A stretch of 64,000 bases of DNA from Branchiibius sp. NY16-3462-2 (lineage in GTDB: Bacteria; Actinomycetota; Actinomycetes; Actinomycetales; Dermatophilaceae): contig NZ_LVCF01000025.1 in NCBI RefSeq assembly GCF_001594145.1, positions 124,001 to 188,000 of the forward strand, written 5' to 3'. The notes beneath the pieces are model-generated. The model searched no databases and had not been told where the DNA came from. It saw nothing but the letters and a program-made list of their open reading frames with translations. Below are positions 42,186 through 51,700 of this stretch, piece after piece (within the stretch, counting starts at the first letter, position 1; every line of letters begins with the position of its first letter). The position numbers and the translations under genes are program-made.

Positions 42186-43220
42186 ATGGGTCTGCAGGAG
42201 TTCTGGTTCCTGATCATCGCGGTCCTCTGGATCGGCTACTTCACCCTGGAAGGTTTCGACTTCGGTGTCGGCATGGCACTGCCGGTGCTCGGCCGCGGGC
42301 CGGACGCCGAGCGGCGCAAGCGGGTGATGCTCAACACGATCGGCCCGGTCTGGGACGGTAACGAGGTCTGGTTGCTGACCGCAGGTGGCGCGACGTTCGC
42401 CGCCTTCCCGGAGTGGTACGCCACGCTGTTCAGCGGCTTCTACCTGGCGCTGTTCCTGATCCTGGTCGCCTTGATCATCCGGGCGCTCGGCTTCGAGTAC
42501 CGCGGCAAGCGGGACAGCGACGCCTGGCGACGCGGATGGGACTGGTGCATCGCCATCGGCTCCTACCTGCCGGCGCTGCTGTGGGGTGTCGCCTTCACCA
42601 ACATCGTGCGGGGTGTCCCGATCGACGCCCAGCACGAGTACACCGGCAACCTGTTCACACTTCTGAACCCGATCGCCCTGCTCGGCGGTCTGATGACGCT
42701 GACGGTCTTCTTCCTGCACGGGTTGAACTTCATCTCGCTGAAGACGACCGGGCAGATCCGGCAGGACGCGCAGGCGCTGGCGACCAAGGTCTGGGTCGTC
42801 GCGGCCGTCATCACCGTGGCGTTCATGTTGATCATCAACATCGAGAAGGGTTCGCTCTGGAGCTGGCTGTCCTTCCTGGTCGCCGTCATCGCCTGTGTCG
42901 GAGGCTTTGTCGCCCACCTGGCCGATCGTGAGGGGTGGGCCTTCACCGGCACCTTCCTGGCGATCGCCTTCGTGGTGGCCTCGTTGTTCTTCGCGCTGTT
43001 CCCCGACGTGATGCCTTCGAGCACCAACCCGGCCTACTCGCTGACGATCTACAACGCCTCCAGTAGTCACCTCACGCTGCAGATCATGACGGTGGTCGCG
43101 GTGATCTTCACCCCGATCGTGTTGCTCTACCAGGGCTTCACCTACTGGATGTTCCGCAAGCGCATCTCGGTCGACAACATCCCGCCGGCCCAGGACGAGC
43201 GGGACCTTGCGACCGTTTGA
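42186..43220 (+). CDS. cydB: cytochrome bd ubiquinol oxidase subunit II
   Basis: A 344-residue partner of CydA with eight helices. LEGFDFGVGMALPVLGR and NEVWLLTAGGATFAAFPEWYA are the conserved CydB blocks, and FRGKRD-like (YRGKRDSDAWRRGWDW) marks the end of helix 3. It starts 29 nt after cydA with AAGGAG upstream. Its last codons overlap the cydDC start by 14 nt, a typical arrangement for coupled translation. Confidence 0.96.
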   Translation: MGLQEFWFLIIAVLWIGYFTLEGFDFGVGMALPVLGRGPDAERRKRVMLNTIGPVWDGNEVWLLTAGGATFAAFPEWYATLFSGFYLALFLILVALIIRALGFEYRGKRDSDAWRRGWDWCIAIGSYLPALLWGVAFTNIVRGVPIDAQHEYTGNLFTLLNPIALLGGLMTLTVFFLHGLNFISLKTTGQIRQDAQALATKVWVVAAVITVAFMLIINIEKGSLWSWLSFLVAVIACVGGFVAHLADREGWAFTGTFLAIAFVVASLFFALFPDVMPSSTNPAYSLTIYNASSSHLTLQIMTVVAVIFTPIVLLYQGFTYWMFRKRISVDNIPPAQDERDLATV

Positions 43221-46200
43221 TCCCCGGCTGGTCAAGCAGGTCCCGGCCACCCGCCTGCCCGTCGCGGTCATCGCGGCGCTGGGGGTGGTGGCCGGGATCC
43301 TTGCTGTCGCCCAGGCATTCGCCATCGCCGCACTGGTGGTCGCGGTCGTGCACGGCCATGACCTGCGTACGCCCGCGATCGCCGTACTCGCCCTGCTGAT
43401 CGGGCGCGGATTGGTCACCGGCGCAGGCGATCTGGCCGCCGCGTGGGCGGGCAGCCGGATCAGTGCGGCGCTGCGGGAGCGCTTCCTGGCCGGGACCTTG
43501 CAGCAACCAGCCGACGAGCGGGCCGACTCCGGCACCCTGGTCACGCTGGCCACCGCCGGCGCTGCCAGCGTTGAGCCGTACGTCGCTCGCTACCTGCCCG
43601 CGCTCATCACCTCCGCGGTGGTGCCGCCCCTGGTCCTGGTGGCGTTGCTGGTCACCGACTGGCCCAGCTTCCTGATCGTGGTCCTGACCCTGCCGCTGCT
43701 GCCGTTGTTCGCTGCCCTGATCGGGCGGCACACCCAGGCCCAGGTCGACAAGCGCTGGGCCGCTTCGAACCGCCTGGCCGGGCACTTCCTGGACGTGATG
43801 CGCGGTCTGCCGACCCTGGTGGGCTACCAGCGCGCCGAGCACCAGGTCGGTGTCGTCGCCCAGGTCAGCGATCAGCACCGCAAAGCAACCAACCGCACGC
43901 TGCGCACCGCCTTCCTGTCCTCGGCCGCACTGGAGTTGCTGGCCACGATCTGTGTGGCGATGGTCGCGGTCGCGGTGGGTCTGCGGCTGGCCGGCGGGCA
44001 CATGCTGCTCGGCGTCGGATTGACCGCGATCCTGCTTGCGCCCGAGGCGTATTGGCCGATCCGGCGGGTCGGTCAGGAGTTCCACACCGCCGCTGACGGC
44101 GTGCAGGCGATTGATGCATTGCTGGCCGAGGCGCCCGTGCCCACCGAGCCGCCCGCCGCTGGGCTGCTCACCGCCACCGATCTGACCTACCGCTACCCCG
44201 GCACCGAGCGCGACGTCATCAGCGACCTGTCGATCTCCCTCGAGCCGGGGCTGACCGCCATCGTGGGCGAGTCCGGTGCGGGCAAGACGACCCTGCTTGA
44301 GTTGCTGGCCGGGCTGCGGACGCCGACGAGCGGCACCGTGCAGGGTCCGCGTACCCATCTGGTCACGCAGCGACCGCTGCTGATCCCCGGCACTGTCGCA
44401 GACAACCTGCGGCTGGGCAACGACGCGTCGGCCGCGGACCTGCGAACGGTTATGCAGCACACCGGTTTTGACGCCGTTGTCGCATCGCTACCTGCTGGTC
44501 TGGACACCCCCGTCGGCGATGACGGGTCCGGTCTGTCCGCCGGGCAGCGGGGCCTGCTGGCCCTCACGCGGGCCGTCCTGGACCCGACCGCCGTGATCCT
44601 GCTGGACGAACCCACCGCGCACCTGGACACCTCGGTCAGCGCCGGCGTCGAGGACGCGCTGCGCACCTTGTCCCAGGGCCGCACCATCGCTGTGGTCACC
44701 CACGACCCGATGCTCACGATGTACGCCGATCGCGTCGTCACCGTGCCGGTCACCCCGTCCGCTGAACCGGTGACCGTGCCGAGCGCCGGCGCTGTGGCGG
44801 AAGCGCATCAGCCTCTGGCGCAACCGAGTTCGCCGGAGCCGTCGATCCCGCAGCGGCGGCCGGTGCTCTGGCCGGCCAAGGGTGTCGTGCCTGCAGCGTT
44901 GGTCGGCTCGTTGGCCACGATGTGCGGGGTCGCCCTCACTGCCACCTCCGGCTGGTTGATCGTGCAGGCCAGTCTGCGACCGGTCGTCCTGACGTTGCTG
45001 GTCGCGATCGTGGCCGTGCGCACCTTCGGCATCGGCCGGCCGGTGCTTCGCTACACCGAGCGGTTGCTGTCGCACAACGCCGCCCTGCGCGACCTCACTC
45101 TTCGCCGCACAGCGCTGTTCGCCCGGTTGATCCCCCTGACCCCGGCCCGGCTGGGCCGTCAGCGGCGCGGGGACGTGCTGAACCTGGCCGTGCACGACCT
45201 GGACGACGAGGTCGACGCACAGGTCCGGGTACTGGTCCCGGCGATCGGCACCGCGCTGACGCTGTTGATCGCGATCGTCGTCGCGACGGCACTGCTGCCG
45301 GTCACCGGTCTGGTGTTGTTGGCGATCGCCCTAGTGGTGCTGATCGTGGGAGTTCTCGATTTTCTGCTGGAGCGGCGGGCCCAGCCCTCGGTCCTGGAGG
45401 CCCGCAGCGACATCGGCGCCGTTGCGGAGCTCGCAACCTCGAATGCGACTGCGCTGCAAGGAATCCACGCGCAGCAGCCGGTGCTGGCGCGACTGCGGGA
45501 AGCCCAGACACGCAGCGCCCGGGTCAGCCTCACGGCGGCGACCGCCCGCGCCACTGGCGACACATTGAGCCTGATCACCGTCGGTATCGCGACCGTCGCC
45601 GTCGCTGTGCTGGCCGGGCACGCCGTCTCCGACCAGCGCATCTCGCTTCCGGTGGCGGGTCTGCTGACGCTGCTCCCGGTGGCCCTGACCGATGTCCTGA
45701 CCAGTGTGCCGGACATCGTGAACGCCCTGTGCCGCAGCCTGATTGCGCGGCGCAGGCTGGTGACGTTGACCGATCAGGAGCCAGCGGTGCGGGATCGCAG
45801 CGCGGCCTCGACACCGCCGGTACCTCAGCATCCGGTGCTCGAACTGGCGCAGGTCAACGCCTCGTGGGACGACGTACACGATGCGTTGCGGCACGCCGAC
45901 CTGCGGGTGGCACCTGGTGAGCACATCGCCCTGGTGGGAGACAACGGGACCGGCAAGTCGACCGCGTTGGCCGTGCTCGCGCGGCAACTGGAACCCACGG
46001 CCGGTCGCTACACCATCGACGGGGTGGAGGTGGGCACCTGGGCCCCGGACGACGTACGTCGATTGGTCGCCCTCGTGGACGACGAGCCGCACGTCTTCGC
46101 CGGCTCGGTGCGCGCCAACCTGTTGTTGGCCCGGCCGCACGCGACCGACCACGAAGTCACCAGCGCCCTCATCGACGCGGGTCTGGGTCATTGGCTGGGC

Positions 46201-46491
46201 GGTCTGCCGCACGGCCTGGACACCATGCTCGGCACCGGACAGCGAGGCGTTTCCGGCGGTGAACGGACCCGGTTGGCGATCGCACGAGCGGTGCTGTCCG
46301 GGCGGCCCGTGGTGCTGCTGGACGAGCCCGTTGCGCACCTGGACGTGCCCACCGCACGGTCCGTGCTCAGTGACGTCCAGGTGGCTTTGCGAGAATCCTC
46401 TCTCGTGATCGTCTCCCACCAGCAGATCGGCCTCGAGGGCTGCGACCGGGTCGTCGCCCTCCGGGATACCGCAGAGGCGACCCACTCATGA
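43207..46491 (+). CDS. cydDC: fused thiol-reductant ABC exporter CydDC
   Basis: A 1,094-residue fusion of two half-transporters, needed for assembly of cytochrome bd. The first half (CydD) has six helices and an ATPase with Walker A GESGAGKTTLLELL and Walker B AVILLDEPTAHLD. The second half (CydC) repeats the pattern with GDNGTGKSTALAVL and VVLLDEPVAHLD, and signatures SGLSAGQRG and GVSGGERTR. CydDC moves cysteine, glutathione or heme-related substrate across the membrane. TTG at 43207 is taken as start because it gives the normal MRPFDPRL N-terminus. It overlaps both neighbouring genes. Confidence 0.93.
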   Translation: MRPFDPRLVKQVPATRLPVAVIAALGVVAGILAVAQAFAIAALVVAVVHGHDLRTPAIAVLALLIGRGLVTGAGDLAAAWAGSRISAALRERFLAGTLQQPADERADSGTLVTLATAGAASVEPYVARYLPALITSAVVPPLVLVALLVTDWPSFLIVVLTLPLLPLFAALIGRHTQAQVDKRWAASNRLAGHFLDVMRGLPTLVGYQRAEHQVGVVAQVSDQHRKATNRTLRTAFLSSAALELLATICVAMVAVAVGLRLAGGHMLLGVGLTAILLAPEAYWPIRRVGQEFHTAADGVQAIDALLAEAPVPTEPPAAGLLTATDLTYRYPGTERDVISDLSISLEPGLTAIVGESGAGKTTLLELLAGLRTPTSGTVQGPRTHLVTQRPLLIPGTVADNLRLGNDASAADLRTVMQHTGFDAVVASLPAGLDTPVGDDGSGLSAGQRGLLALTRAVLDPTAVILLDEPTAHLDTSVSAGVEDALRTLSQGRTIAVVTHDPMLTMYADRVVTVPVTPSAEPVTVPSAGAVAEAHQPLAQPSSPEPSIPQRRPVLWPAKGVVPAALVGSLATMCGVALTATSGWLIVQASLRPVVLTLLVAIVAVRTFGIGRPVLRYTERLLSHNAALRDLTLRRTALFARLIPLTPARLGRQRRGDVLNLAVHDLDDEVDAQVRVLVPAIGTALTLLIAIVVATALLPVTGLVLLAIALVVLIVGVLDFLLERRAQPSVLEARSDIGAVAELATSNATALQGIHAQQPVLARLREAQTRSARVSLTAATARATGDTLSLITVGIATVAVAVLAGHAVSDQRISLPVAGLLTLLPVALTDVLTSVPDIVNALCRSLIARRRLVTLTDQEPAVRDRSAASTPPVPQHPVLELAQVNASWDDVHDALRHADLRVAPGEHIALVGDNGTGKSTALAVLARQLEPTAGRYTIDGVEVGTWAPDDVRRLVALVDDEPHVFAGSVRANLLLARPHATDHEVTSALIDAGLGHWLGGLPHGLDTMLGTGQRGVSGGERTRLAIARAVLSGRPVVLLDEPVAHLDVPTARSVLSDVQVALRESSLVIVSHQQIGLEGCDRVVALRDTAEATHS

Positions 46492-46880
46492 GCCGTCGAT
46501 CCACCCTCGGTGATCTCGAACGCCAACTCATGGATGTCCTGTGGGAGGCCGAGCCGGGCGCTCGTCTGTCGTCGCGTCAGGTCCAGGAACTCATGGATCC
46601 TACGCAGGAGCGGGCCTACACGACGATCAAGACGGTGCTGGATCGGCTGGTCGAGAAGGGTGTCGTGCAACGGCACCGCGACGGGCGGATCTGGCGCTAC
46701 CGGGCCAGGGCCAGCCGGCAGTCCCTCACCGCCGAATCGCTGCGCTCCGTCCTCGGTGACATCGAGAGCAGTGACCGCAGTACGACGCTGCTGCGTTTCC
46801 TCGAAGGCGTCGAGCAGGCCGACCGGGCCGAGTTGCGACGGCTGCTGGATCAGGTGGAAGCAACTGACCGTCCGGCGTGA
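46488..46880 (+). CDS. blaI: BlaI/MecI/CopY-family repressor of the cyd operon
   Basis: A 130-residue winged-helix repressor. LGDLERQLMDVLWEAEPGAR is the family start, AYTTIKTVLDRLVEKGVVQR the DNA-recognition helix region, and the C-terminal helices form the dimer. The ATG overlaps the cydDC stop by 4 nt (ATGA), so it is translated with the operon it should control. The inverted repeat before cydA is of the type these proteins bind (TACA/TGTA). A BlaR-like M56 peptidase gene is found 8.7 kb away, not adjacent as in the classical pair. Confidence 0.9.
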   Translation: MSRRSTLGDLERQLMDVLWEAEPGARLSSRQVQELMDPTQERAYTTIKTVLDRLVEKGVVQRHRDGRIWRYRARASRQSLTAESLRSVLGDIESSDRSTTLLRFLEGVEQADRAELRRLLDQVEATDRPA

Positions 46881-46903
46881 CTGTGCGGGGCTATGGTTCG
46901 GCT

Positions 46904-47989
46904 ATGAATCTGCGCCGTTGCACGGGTGCCGTCGCTGTCGCCTTCGCCCTGGTCGGATCCCTTGCGGGATGCGGCAGCCAACACCTCACCGGCGCAGGCA
47001 CCGCCGCTGCCACCGCGACCTCCACTTCGGTCGTGCCGCCAACCGCGCAGCGCAGCGCCACCGAGTTGGTCAAGGCGATGCGGGCCTCGACCGCAACGGC
47101 GACGTCGTTCCAAGCGACCGGGACGATCAAACTCGACTTCAGCAGTGTCCAGGCCGAATCGACCGACGCCGCAGCGGATCCCACGAGTTCGGACGACCCC
47201 TACGCCAGCTATCTGCCCTCGGATGCGTCGCCTGCAACTACCCAACCCCCCGACGTCATGAAAGTCGACGTCGCGGGGCAGACGAACGGCACCGGGTTGC
47301 GGCTGACCACGTCGCACGACGGCGGCACCAGCACCATGATGGTCGTCGCCGACACCGTGTACTTCCGGGGTGACAAGACGTTTTTCGACGACAACGGCAC
47401 CGTCAGTTACGACGACAATTCCGGACAGACCAGTAGTTCGCCCTCACGCCTGGCCGAGTACGCCGATCAGTGGATCTCCACCCCGGTCGCTCTGGCCACG
47501 AACCCACATTTCAAGGGGACGCTGAAGCAACTGCTGGACGAGACCATCTCCACCAAGGCGTGGCCTGACGCCAAGGTCGCTGCTGCAACGGTCACCCCGA
47601 TCGTCGACGAGGGCGTCCCGGCCTACCGGATCACCGCAAGCAAGAACTCGTTAGTCATCGCCGCGGATGATGCCGCGACGCTGCGTTCGGTCGTGACCGG
47701 AAATCCCTACGAGGTCCAGACGCTGCGCTTCTCGAACTGGAACTCCGTGCCCGCGCTGACCGCACCGGCCGACGCCATCCCCAGTTCGAAACTCCCCGGA
47801 TGGGCACAGTCGTCGATGAGCGACTACCTCTCGGAGGGCTCCGGCTCCGAAACCAACTCGGGATCGGGCTCCTCGGATGGGTCGACCTCCTCCGGCTACT
47901 ACACCTCCGCGGATGCCAGTGGATCTACCGGCGAAGCCTCGGCGACTGCGGACCTACCCAGCGCCGCGTGGGCAACGTCCACCGGCTGA
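46904..47989 (+). CDS. LppX/LprG-like lipoprotein, long form
   Basis: A 361-residue lipoprotein. The lipobox is LVGSLAGC. The mature domain has the LppX/LprG-like plan: ELVKAMRASTATATSFQATG, then strands with DTVYFRGDKTFF, then the end FSNWNSVPALTAPADAIPS. It resembles two smaller lipoproteins at 53979-55573. In mycobacteria such proteins carry lipids across the periplasm, which is only a family analogy here. A Ser/Gly-rich tail of ~70 residues is extra. TATGGT ends 6 nt before ATG 46904, so it has its own leaderless promoter despite following blaI by 23 nt. Confidence 0.75.
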   Translation: MNLRRCTGAVAVAFALVGSLAGCGSQHLTGAGTAAATATSTSVVPPTAQRSATELVKAMRASTATATSFQATGTIKLDFSSVQAESTDAAADPTSSDDPYASYLPSDASPATTQPPDVMKVDVAGQTNGTGLRLTTSHDGGTSTMMVVADTVYFRGDKTFFDDNGTVSYDDNSGQTSSSPSRLAEYADQWISTPVALATNPHFKGTLKQLLDETISTKAWPDAKVAAATVTPIVDEGVPAYRITASKNSLVIAADDAATLRSVVTGNPYEVQTLRFSNWNSVPALTAPADAIPSSKLPGWAQSSMSDYLSEGSGSETNSGSGSSDGSTSSGYYTSADASGSTGEASATADLPSAAWATSTG

Positions 47990-48101
47990 CCCGCAACAGC
48001 GGAACACTCGACCCACGCATGACCTGCGTCGATGTCCGTCTGTGATCTGCGTTACCCAACTGTGACCCACCAATTTCACGGAAACCTCTTGCCAGGAGTT
48101 T

Positions 48102-48120
48102 GTTAGTAGCGTTTCCTAAC
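48102..48120. promoter_or_regulatory. probable ROK-regulator operator
   Basis: GTTAGTAGCGTTTCCTAAC, with arms GTTAG and CTAAC, ends 5 nt before the ROK regulator start. Actinobacterial ROK repressors bind similar GTTAG...CTAAC sites, so auto-regulation is expected. Confidence 0.55.
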
Positions 48121-48125
48121 TATCT

Positions 48126-49244
48126 ATGAGCACCCAGGGCGCCTCTCCCCGCCGCGAAGTCCGCGGCCGTCGCGACGCTGCCAAAGTGCTGCCCGGCGAC
48201 GCCCGTGCCCATAACCGGTCGCTGGTCCTGCAGGGTCTCTTCGACGAGGGGCCGATGAGCCGAGCGGACCTGGCCCGGCATACCGGCCTGACCCGGGTCA
48301 CCATCTCCGAGCTGGTTGCCAGCCTGATCGACGACGGCCTGGTCGCCGAGGTCGGCACCCGCACCGAGTCCCGCCAGGGCAAACCGGCCACGCTGGTCGA
48401 CCTCGCCCCGGACGGGCCGGTGGTCATCGCGATCGACCTGTCCGGCGACCACCTGGTCACCGGCGCGCTGGTCGACCTGGGCGGTGCCATCCTCGCGCGG
48501 CAGAGCAAGCCGATCGTCGATCTGCAGTACGCCGTGGCGGATGTGATCGAGGTAGCCACCGCTCTCGTGGGGCTCAGCACCCGCCCCGTGCTCGGCATCG
48601 GGATCGGCACCCCCGGCATCGTGGATGCCGCTGGCGCGGTCGTCGTCGCGCCCAACCTCGGCTGGGAGAACGTCGAGCTGGCCAAGCGGGTCAGCTCGTG
48701 GACGGGTCTGCCGACGTACGTCCAGAACGACGCCAACGCGGCCACACTCGCGGAGGGCACGTTCGGCGAGGGCGACAACAACGGACTGTTCCTCGTGACC
48801 ATCGGTGCCGGTGTCGGTGGCGGGGTCCTGATCGACGGCCGACCCCTGGTCGGCCCGCTGCAGTCCTCCGGCGAGATCGGCCACGTCGTGGTCGAACCCG
48901 ATGGCCCGGAGTGCGCCTGCGGCAACCATGGCTGCCTCGAGACCTACCTGTCCGCGAACGCGTTGCGGCAGGCGGACGAGGAGGGCCGGCGGCGGGCCGG
49001 TCAGTTGCTGGGCACCGTGATCACTCCAGTGGTCACGACGCTCGGAATCGCGGACGTCGTCTTCTATGGAGACGCCGACGTGTTGGACGGGCCGGTCATC
49101 GAGGCGACGCGACAGGCGTTGGCCTTCCAGACCCTGCCCTTCGTGGCCCAACGGATCCAGGTCCGTCAGGTCGCTCGCAGCGCCGAGCACGTGCTGACCG
49201 GTGCTGCCGCCCATGTCCGTTACCAAGAGCTCGGTGTCGTATGA
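48126..49244 (+). CDS. ROK family transcriptional regulator
   Basis: A 372-residue sugar-responsive repressor. An N-terminal winged helix (SRADLARHTGLTRVTISELV) is joined to a ROK sugar-kinase-like domain. The zinc motif CACGNHGCLETYLS and GIGIGTPGIVDAAGAVVVAP are intact. ROK regulators such as NagC, Mlc and Rok7B7 sense N-acetylglucosamine or glucose derivatives. It lies directly before the ABC importer genes and a NagZ-like enzyme, so it is probably their local regulator. Confidence 0.9.
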   Translation: MSTQGASPRREVRGRRDAAKVLPGDARAHNRSLVLQGLFDEGPMSRADLARHTGLTRVTISELVASLIDDGLVAEVGTRTESRQGKPATLVDLAPDGPVVIAIDLSGDHLVTGALVDLGGAILARQSKPIVDLQYAVADVIEVATALVGLSTRPVLGIGIGTPGIVDAAGAVVVAPNLGWENVELAKRVSSWTGLPTYVQNDANAATLAEGTFGEGDNNGLFLVTIGAGVGGGVLIDGRPLVGPLQSSGEIGHVVVEPDGPECACGNHGCLETYLSANALRQADEEGRRRAGQLLGTVITPVVTTLGIADVVFYGDADVLDGPVIEATRQALAFQTLPFVAQRIQVRQVARSAEHVLTGAAAHVRYQELGVV

Positions 49245-49334
49245 CATCGCTGACCGTCAGAGAACCCGCCTGAGAGCACCTCTCCTACCACGCAGTTCAC
49301 GACTAACCGCACCCTCCACCACCTAAGGGGAATC

Positions 49335-50624
49335 ATGAAGATCAAGTCCACGGTGAGCTTCACCCTCGCCTCCGTCCTCACCGCAGGTGCGCTCGCAGCG
49401 TGCAGCAGCGGCAGCACCACCACCGGCGGCGGCAACACCTCCGGTGCCACCAGTGGTGGCGGCGCCAAGACCATCAACCTCTGGCTGGCCGGCAAGGAGG
49501 ACACGCCCAAGGAGCTGACCGACTGGCTGGCCAAGACGTGGACGACCAAGTACCCGGGCAGCACGTTGAAGATCACCCACATCGACTGGCCGGAACTGAC
49601 CACGCGCCTGAACACCGCGTTGCAGAGCGACACTCCGCCGGACGTCGTCGAGGTCGGCAACACCCAGGCCGCGGCGTACACCAGCGTCGGCGCTTTCAGC
49701 GACCTGACCAGCAAGATGAGCGAACTGGGCAGCGACATCGGACCCAAGAGCTTCATCGAGTCGGGCGAGTGGGACGGCAAGAACTATGCCGTGCCGTACT
49801 ACTGGGGTTCGCGCTACATCTTCTACAGCAAGAAGGCGTTCAAGGATGCCGGTATCGCGGTGCCGACGACGCTCGCCGACTTCGACAAGGCTGCGGTGAC
49901 CCTGAAGCAGAAGCAGGCCGGCAACACCAAGTACTCCGGCTTCTGGCTGCCGGGTCAGGACTGGCGCAACGGCATCAGCTGGGTCTTCGCCAACGGTGGC
50001 AACATCGCCACCCAGGAGAACGGCAAGTGGGTCGGGCAGTTGGCTTCCCCCAACAGCGTCAAGGGCCTCACCGAATGGCAGACCCTGGCGCAGAAGGCGA
50101 CCACCGCGCCGAAGGATGGCAAGGACGCCGAACCGTGGACGGCCTTCAACAACGGGCAGAGCGCGATGTTCATGGCACCGAGCTGGGCACGTTGGAGCGT
50201 GGACAAGGCCAAGACCGCTGACCTGGGCGCGTTCGCCCTGCCCGGTGTCGACGGTGGTGCGGCCCCGGTCTTCGCCGGTGGCTCGGACCTGGGCATCGCG
50301 GCCAAGTCCAAGAACCAGGACCAGGCGTTCGACGTGTTGAAGCTGATCTACAGCGACGACTACCAGAAGCTGCTGGCCAAGAACGGGCTCGGTCCGGCGC
50401 GGTCCAACTTCACCGACCTGATGGGGAGCGATGAGTTCGCCAAGGCGGCCATCTCGGCGGCCAGCAACTCCAAGCTGACCCCGACCTCCCCCAACTGGGC
50501 GGGTGTCGAGACCTCCAACGTCATGGAAGCCTTCTTCGGCAAGATCGCCAGCGGCGCTGACGTGACCACCACTGCCAAGGAGACGGATGCCACTCTGGAG
50601 AAGGCGCTGAACGCCAGCTCCTGA
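49335..50624 (+). CDS. ABC sugar transporter substrate-binding lipoprotein
   Basis: A 429-residue lipoprotein with lipobox AGALAAC and a type-1 extracellular solute-binding fold. INLWLAGKEDTPKELTDWLA begins the mature fold; PDVVEVGNTQAAAYTSVGAF and SGEWDGKNYAVPYYWGSRYI are usual for N,N'-diacetylchitobiose/maltose-type proteins. AAGGGG precedes the ATG. It lies 90 nt after the ROK gene and is followed by a strong hairpin, then by two permease genes. The ATPase is not encoded here, so the importer probably uses a shared one such as MsiK. Confidence 0.9.
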   Translation: MKIKSTVSFTLASVLTAGALAACSSGSTTTGGGNTSGATSGGGAKTINLWLAGKEDTPKELTDWLAKTWTTKYPGSTLKITHIDWPELTTRLNTALQSDTPPDVVEVGNTQAAAYTSVGAFSDLTSKMSELGSDIGPKSFIESGEWDGKNYAVPYYWGSRYIFYSKKAFKDAGIAVPTTLADFDKAAVTLKQKQAGNTKYSGFWLPGQDWRNGISWVFANGGNIATQENGKWVGQLASPNSVKGLTEWQTLAQKATTAPKDGKDAEPWTAFNNGQSAMFMAPSWARWSVDKAKTADLGAFALPGVDGGAAPVFAGGSDLGIAAKSKNQDQAFDVLKLIYSDDYQKLLAKNGLGPARSNFTDLMGSDEFAKAAISAASNSKLTPTSPNWAGVETSNVMEAFFGKIASGADVTTTAKETDATLEKALNASS

Positions 50625-50655
50625 GCCACCTGGGCCCGACAAGGCCCTCACCTGC

Positions 50656-50700
50656 TACGCCGGGAGTCTGGGTACCCCGCCTACCCGGGCTCCCGGCGTA
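50656..50700 (+). terminator. intercistronic stem-loop between binding protein and permease
   Basis: Perfect 11-bp arms (50656-50666, 50690-50700) continue through three paired or wobble positions and GGGTA/TACCC to a seven-base loop, giving 19 paired positions. No T run follows. It probably slows or partly ends transcription and protects the upstream mRNA, giving more binding protein than permease. Confidence 0.65.
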
Positions 50701-50743
50701 CACCAATCACTTTGTCCGACAACCGAACCGACCAGGCCAGGAC

Positions 50744-51700
50744 ATGACAATTCTCATCAACGAACCCGTCACCGTCACGGGTGCACCGGCCAAGAAGGTA
50801 CGGCGCCAGCGGGTCAGTCGGTCGCTGGGCCCCTGGCTGTTGCTCCTTCCCGCCATCGCTGTCCTGGTCATCGGACTGGGAATCCCGTTGGTGCGTCAGT
50901 GCATCATGGCTTTCCAGCACTACGGACGAGCGCAACAGTTCGGCCAGCCGGCGACCTTCAACGGGTTGGAGAACTTCCGGGCGGTCTTCACCGACCCCGA
51001 CGTGTGGGCCGTGGTCATCCGGTCCCTTGCCTTCTGCGCCGTCAACGTCATCGTCACCATGCTGATCGCCACCGCGATCGCATTGTTGATGACCCGCATC
51101 TCGACGGCCCCTCGGATCATTTTGCAGGTCTGCCTGCTGCTGGCCTGGGCAATGCCTGTCATCGCCGCAATGACCGTGTGGCAGTGGCTGTTCGACACCT
51201 CCTACGGCGTCATCAACTGGACGCTGGTGCACTTGGGTCTCAGCGGATTCGACCAACACAACTGGCTGATCAACCCGTTGTCCTTCTTCTTCGTCGCGAC
51301 CGTCATCGTGGTCTGGATGAGTGTGCCCTTCGTGGTCTTCACCCTTTACGCGGCGCTCACCCAGGTCTCGGACGAGATGCTCGAAGCATCTGCTCTGGAC
51401 GGCGCCAGCGGCCTGCAGCGGTTGCGCTATATCATCTACCCCACGATCCGCCCGGTCATCTCGATCGTCGTCCTGCTCCAGATCGTCTGGGACCTGAGGG
51501 TTTTCGCGCAGATCAACTATCTGCAGGGCGTCGGCGGCACGGTCAGTGAGACCAACCTGCTCGGCACCTTCATCTATCAACTCGGCGTGGGCAACAGTAA
51601 CTACGGTGTCGCCTCTGCTCTGGCCCTGCTGGTGCTGTTGATGACGCTGATCATCAGCTCGGGCTATATCCGCTCACTGCTCAAGGAGGCGAAGGCATGA
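50744..51700 (+). CDS. ABC sugar transporter permease, first subunit
   Basis: A 318-residue membrane protein with six helices. The EAA loop, which contacts the ATPase, is EMLEASALDGASGLQRLRYI. It pairs with the next permease. The charged N-terminus (TGAPAKKVRRQRVSR) and RSLAFCAVNVIVTMLIATAI fit the MalF/UgpA family. It is the first permease of the sugar importer, 43 nt after the hairpin. Confidence 0.92.
   Translation: MTILINEPVTVTGAPAKKVRRQRVSRSLGPWLLLLPAIAVLVIGLGIPLVRQCIMAFQHYGRAQQFGQPATFNGLENFRAVFTDPDVWAVVIRSLAFCAVNVIVTMLIATAIALLMTRISTAPRIILQVCLLLAWAMPVIAAMTVWQWLFDTSYGVINWTLVHLGLSGFDQHNWLINPLSFFFVATVIVVWMSVPFVVFTLYAALTQVSDEMLEASALDGASGLQRLRYIIYPTIRPVISIVVLLQIVWDLRVFAQINYLQGVGGTVSETNLLGTFIYQLGVGNSNYGVASALALLVLLMTLIISSGYIRSLLKEAKA

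Noticed and set aside
40720..43553. Long frames opposite cydA and cydB
   Set aside because: Same shadow composition; the cyd genes are certain.
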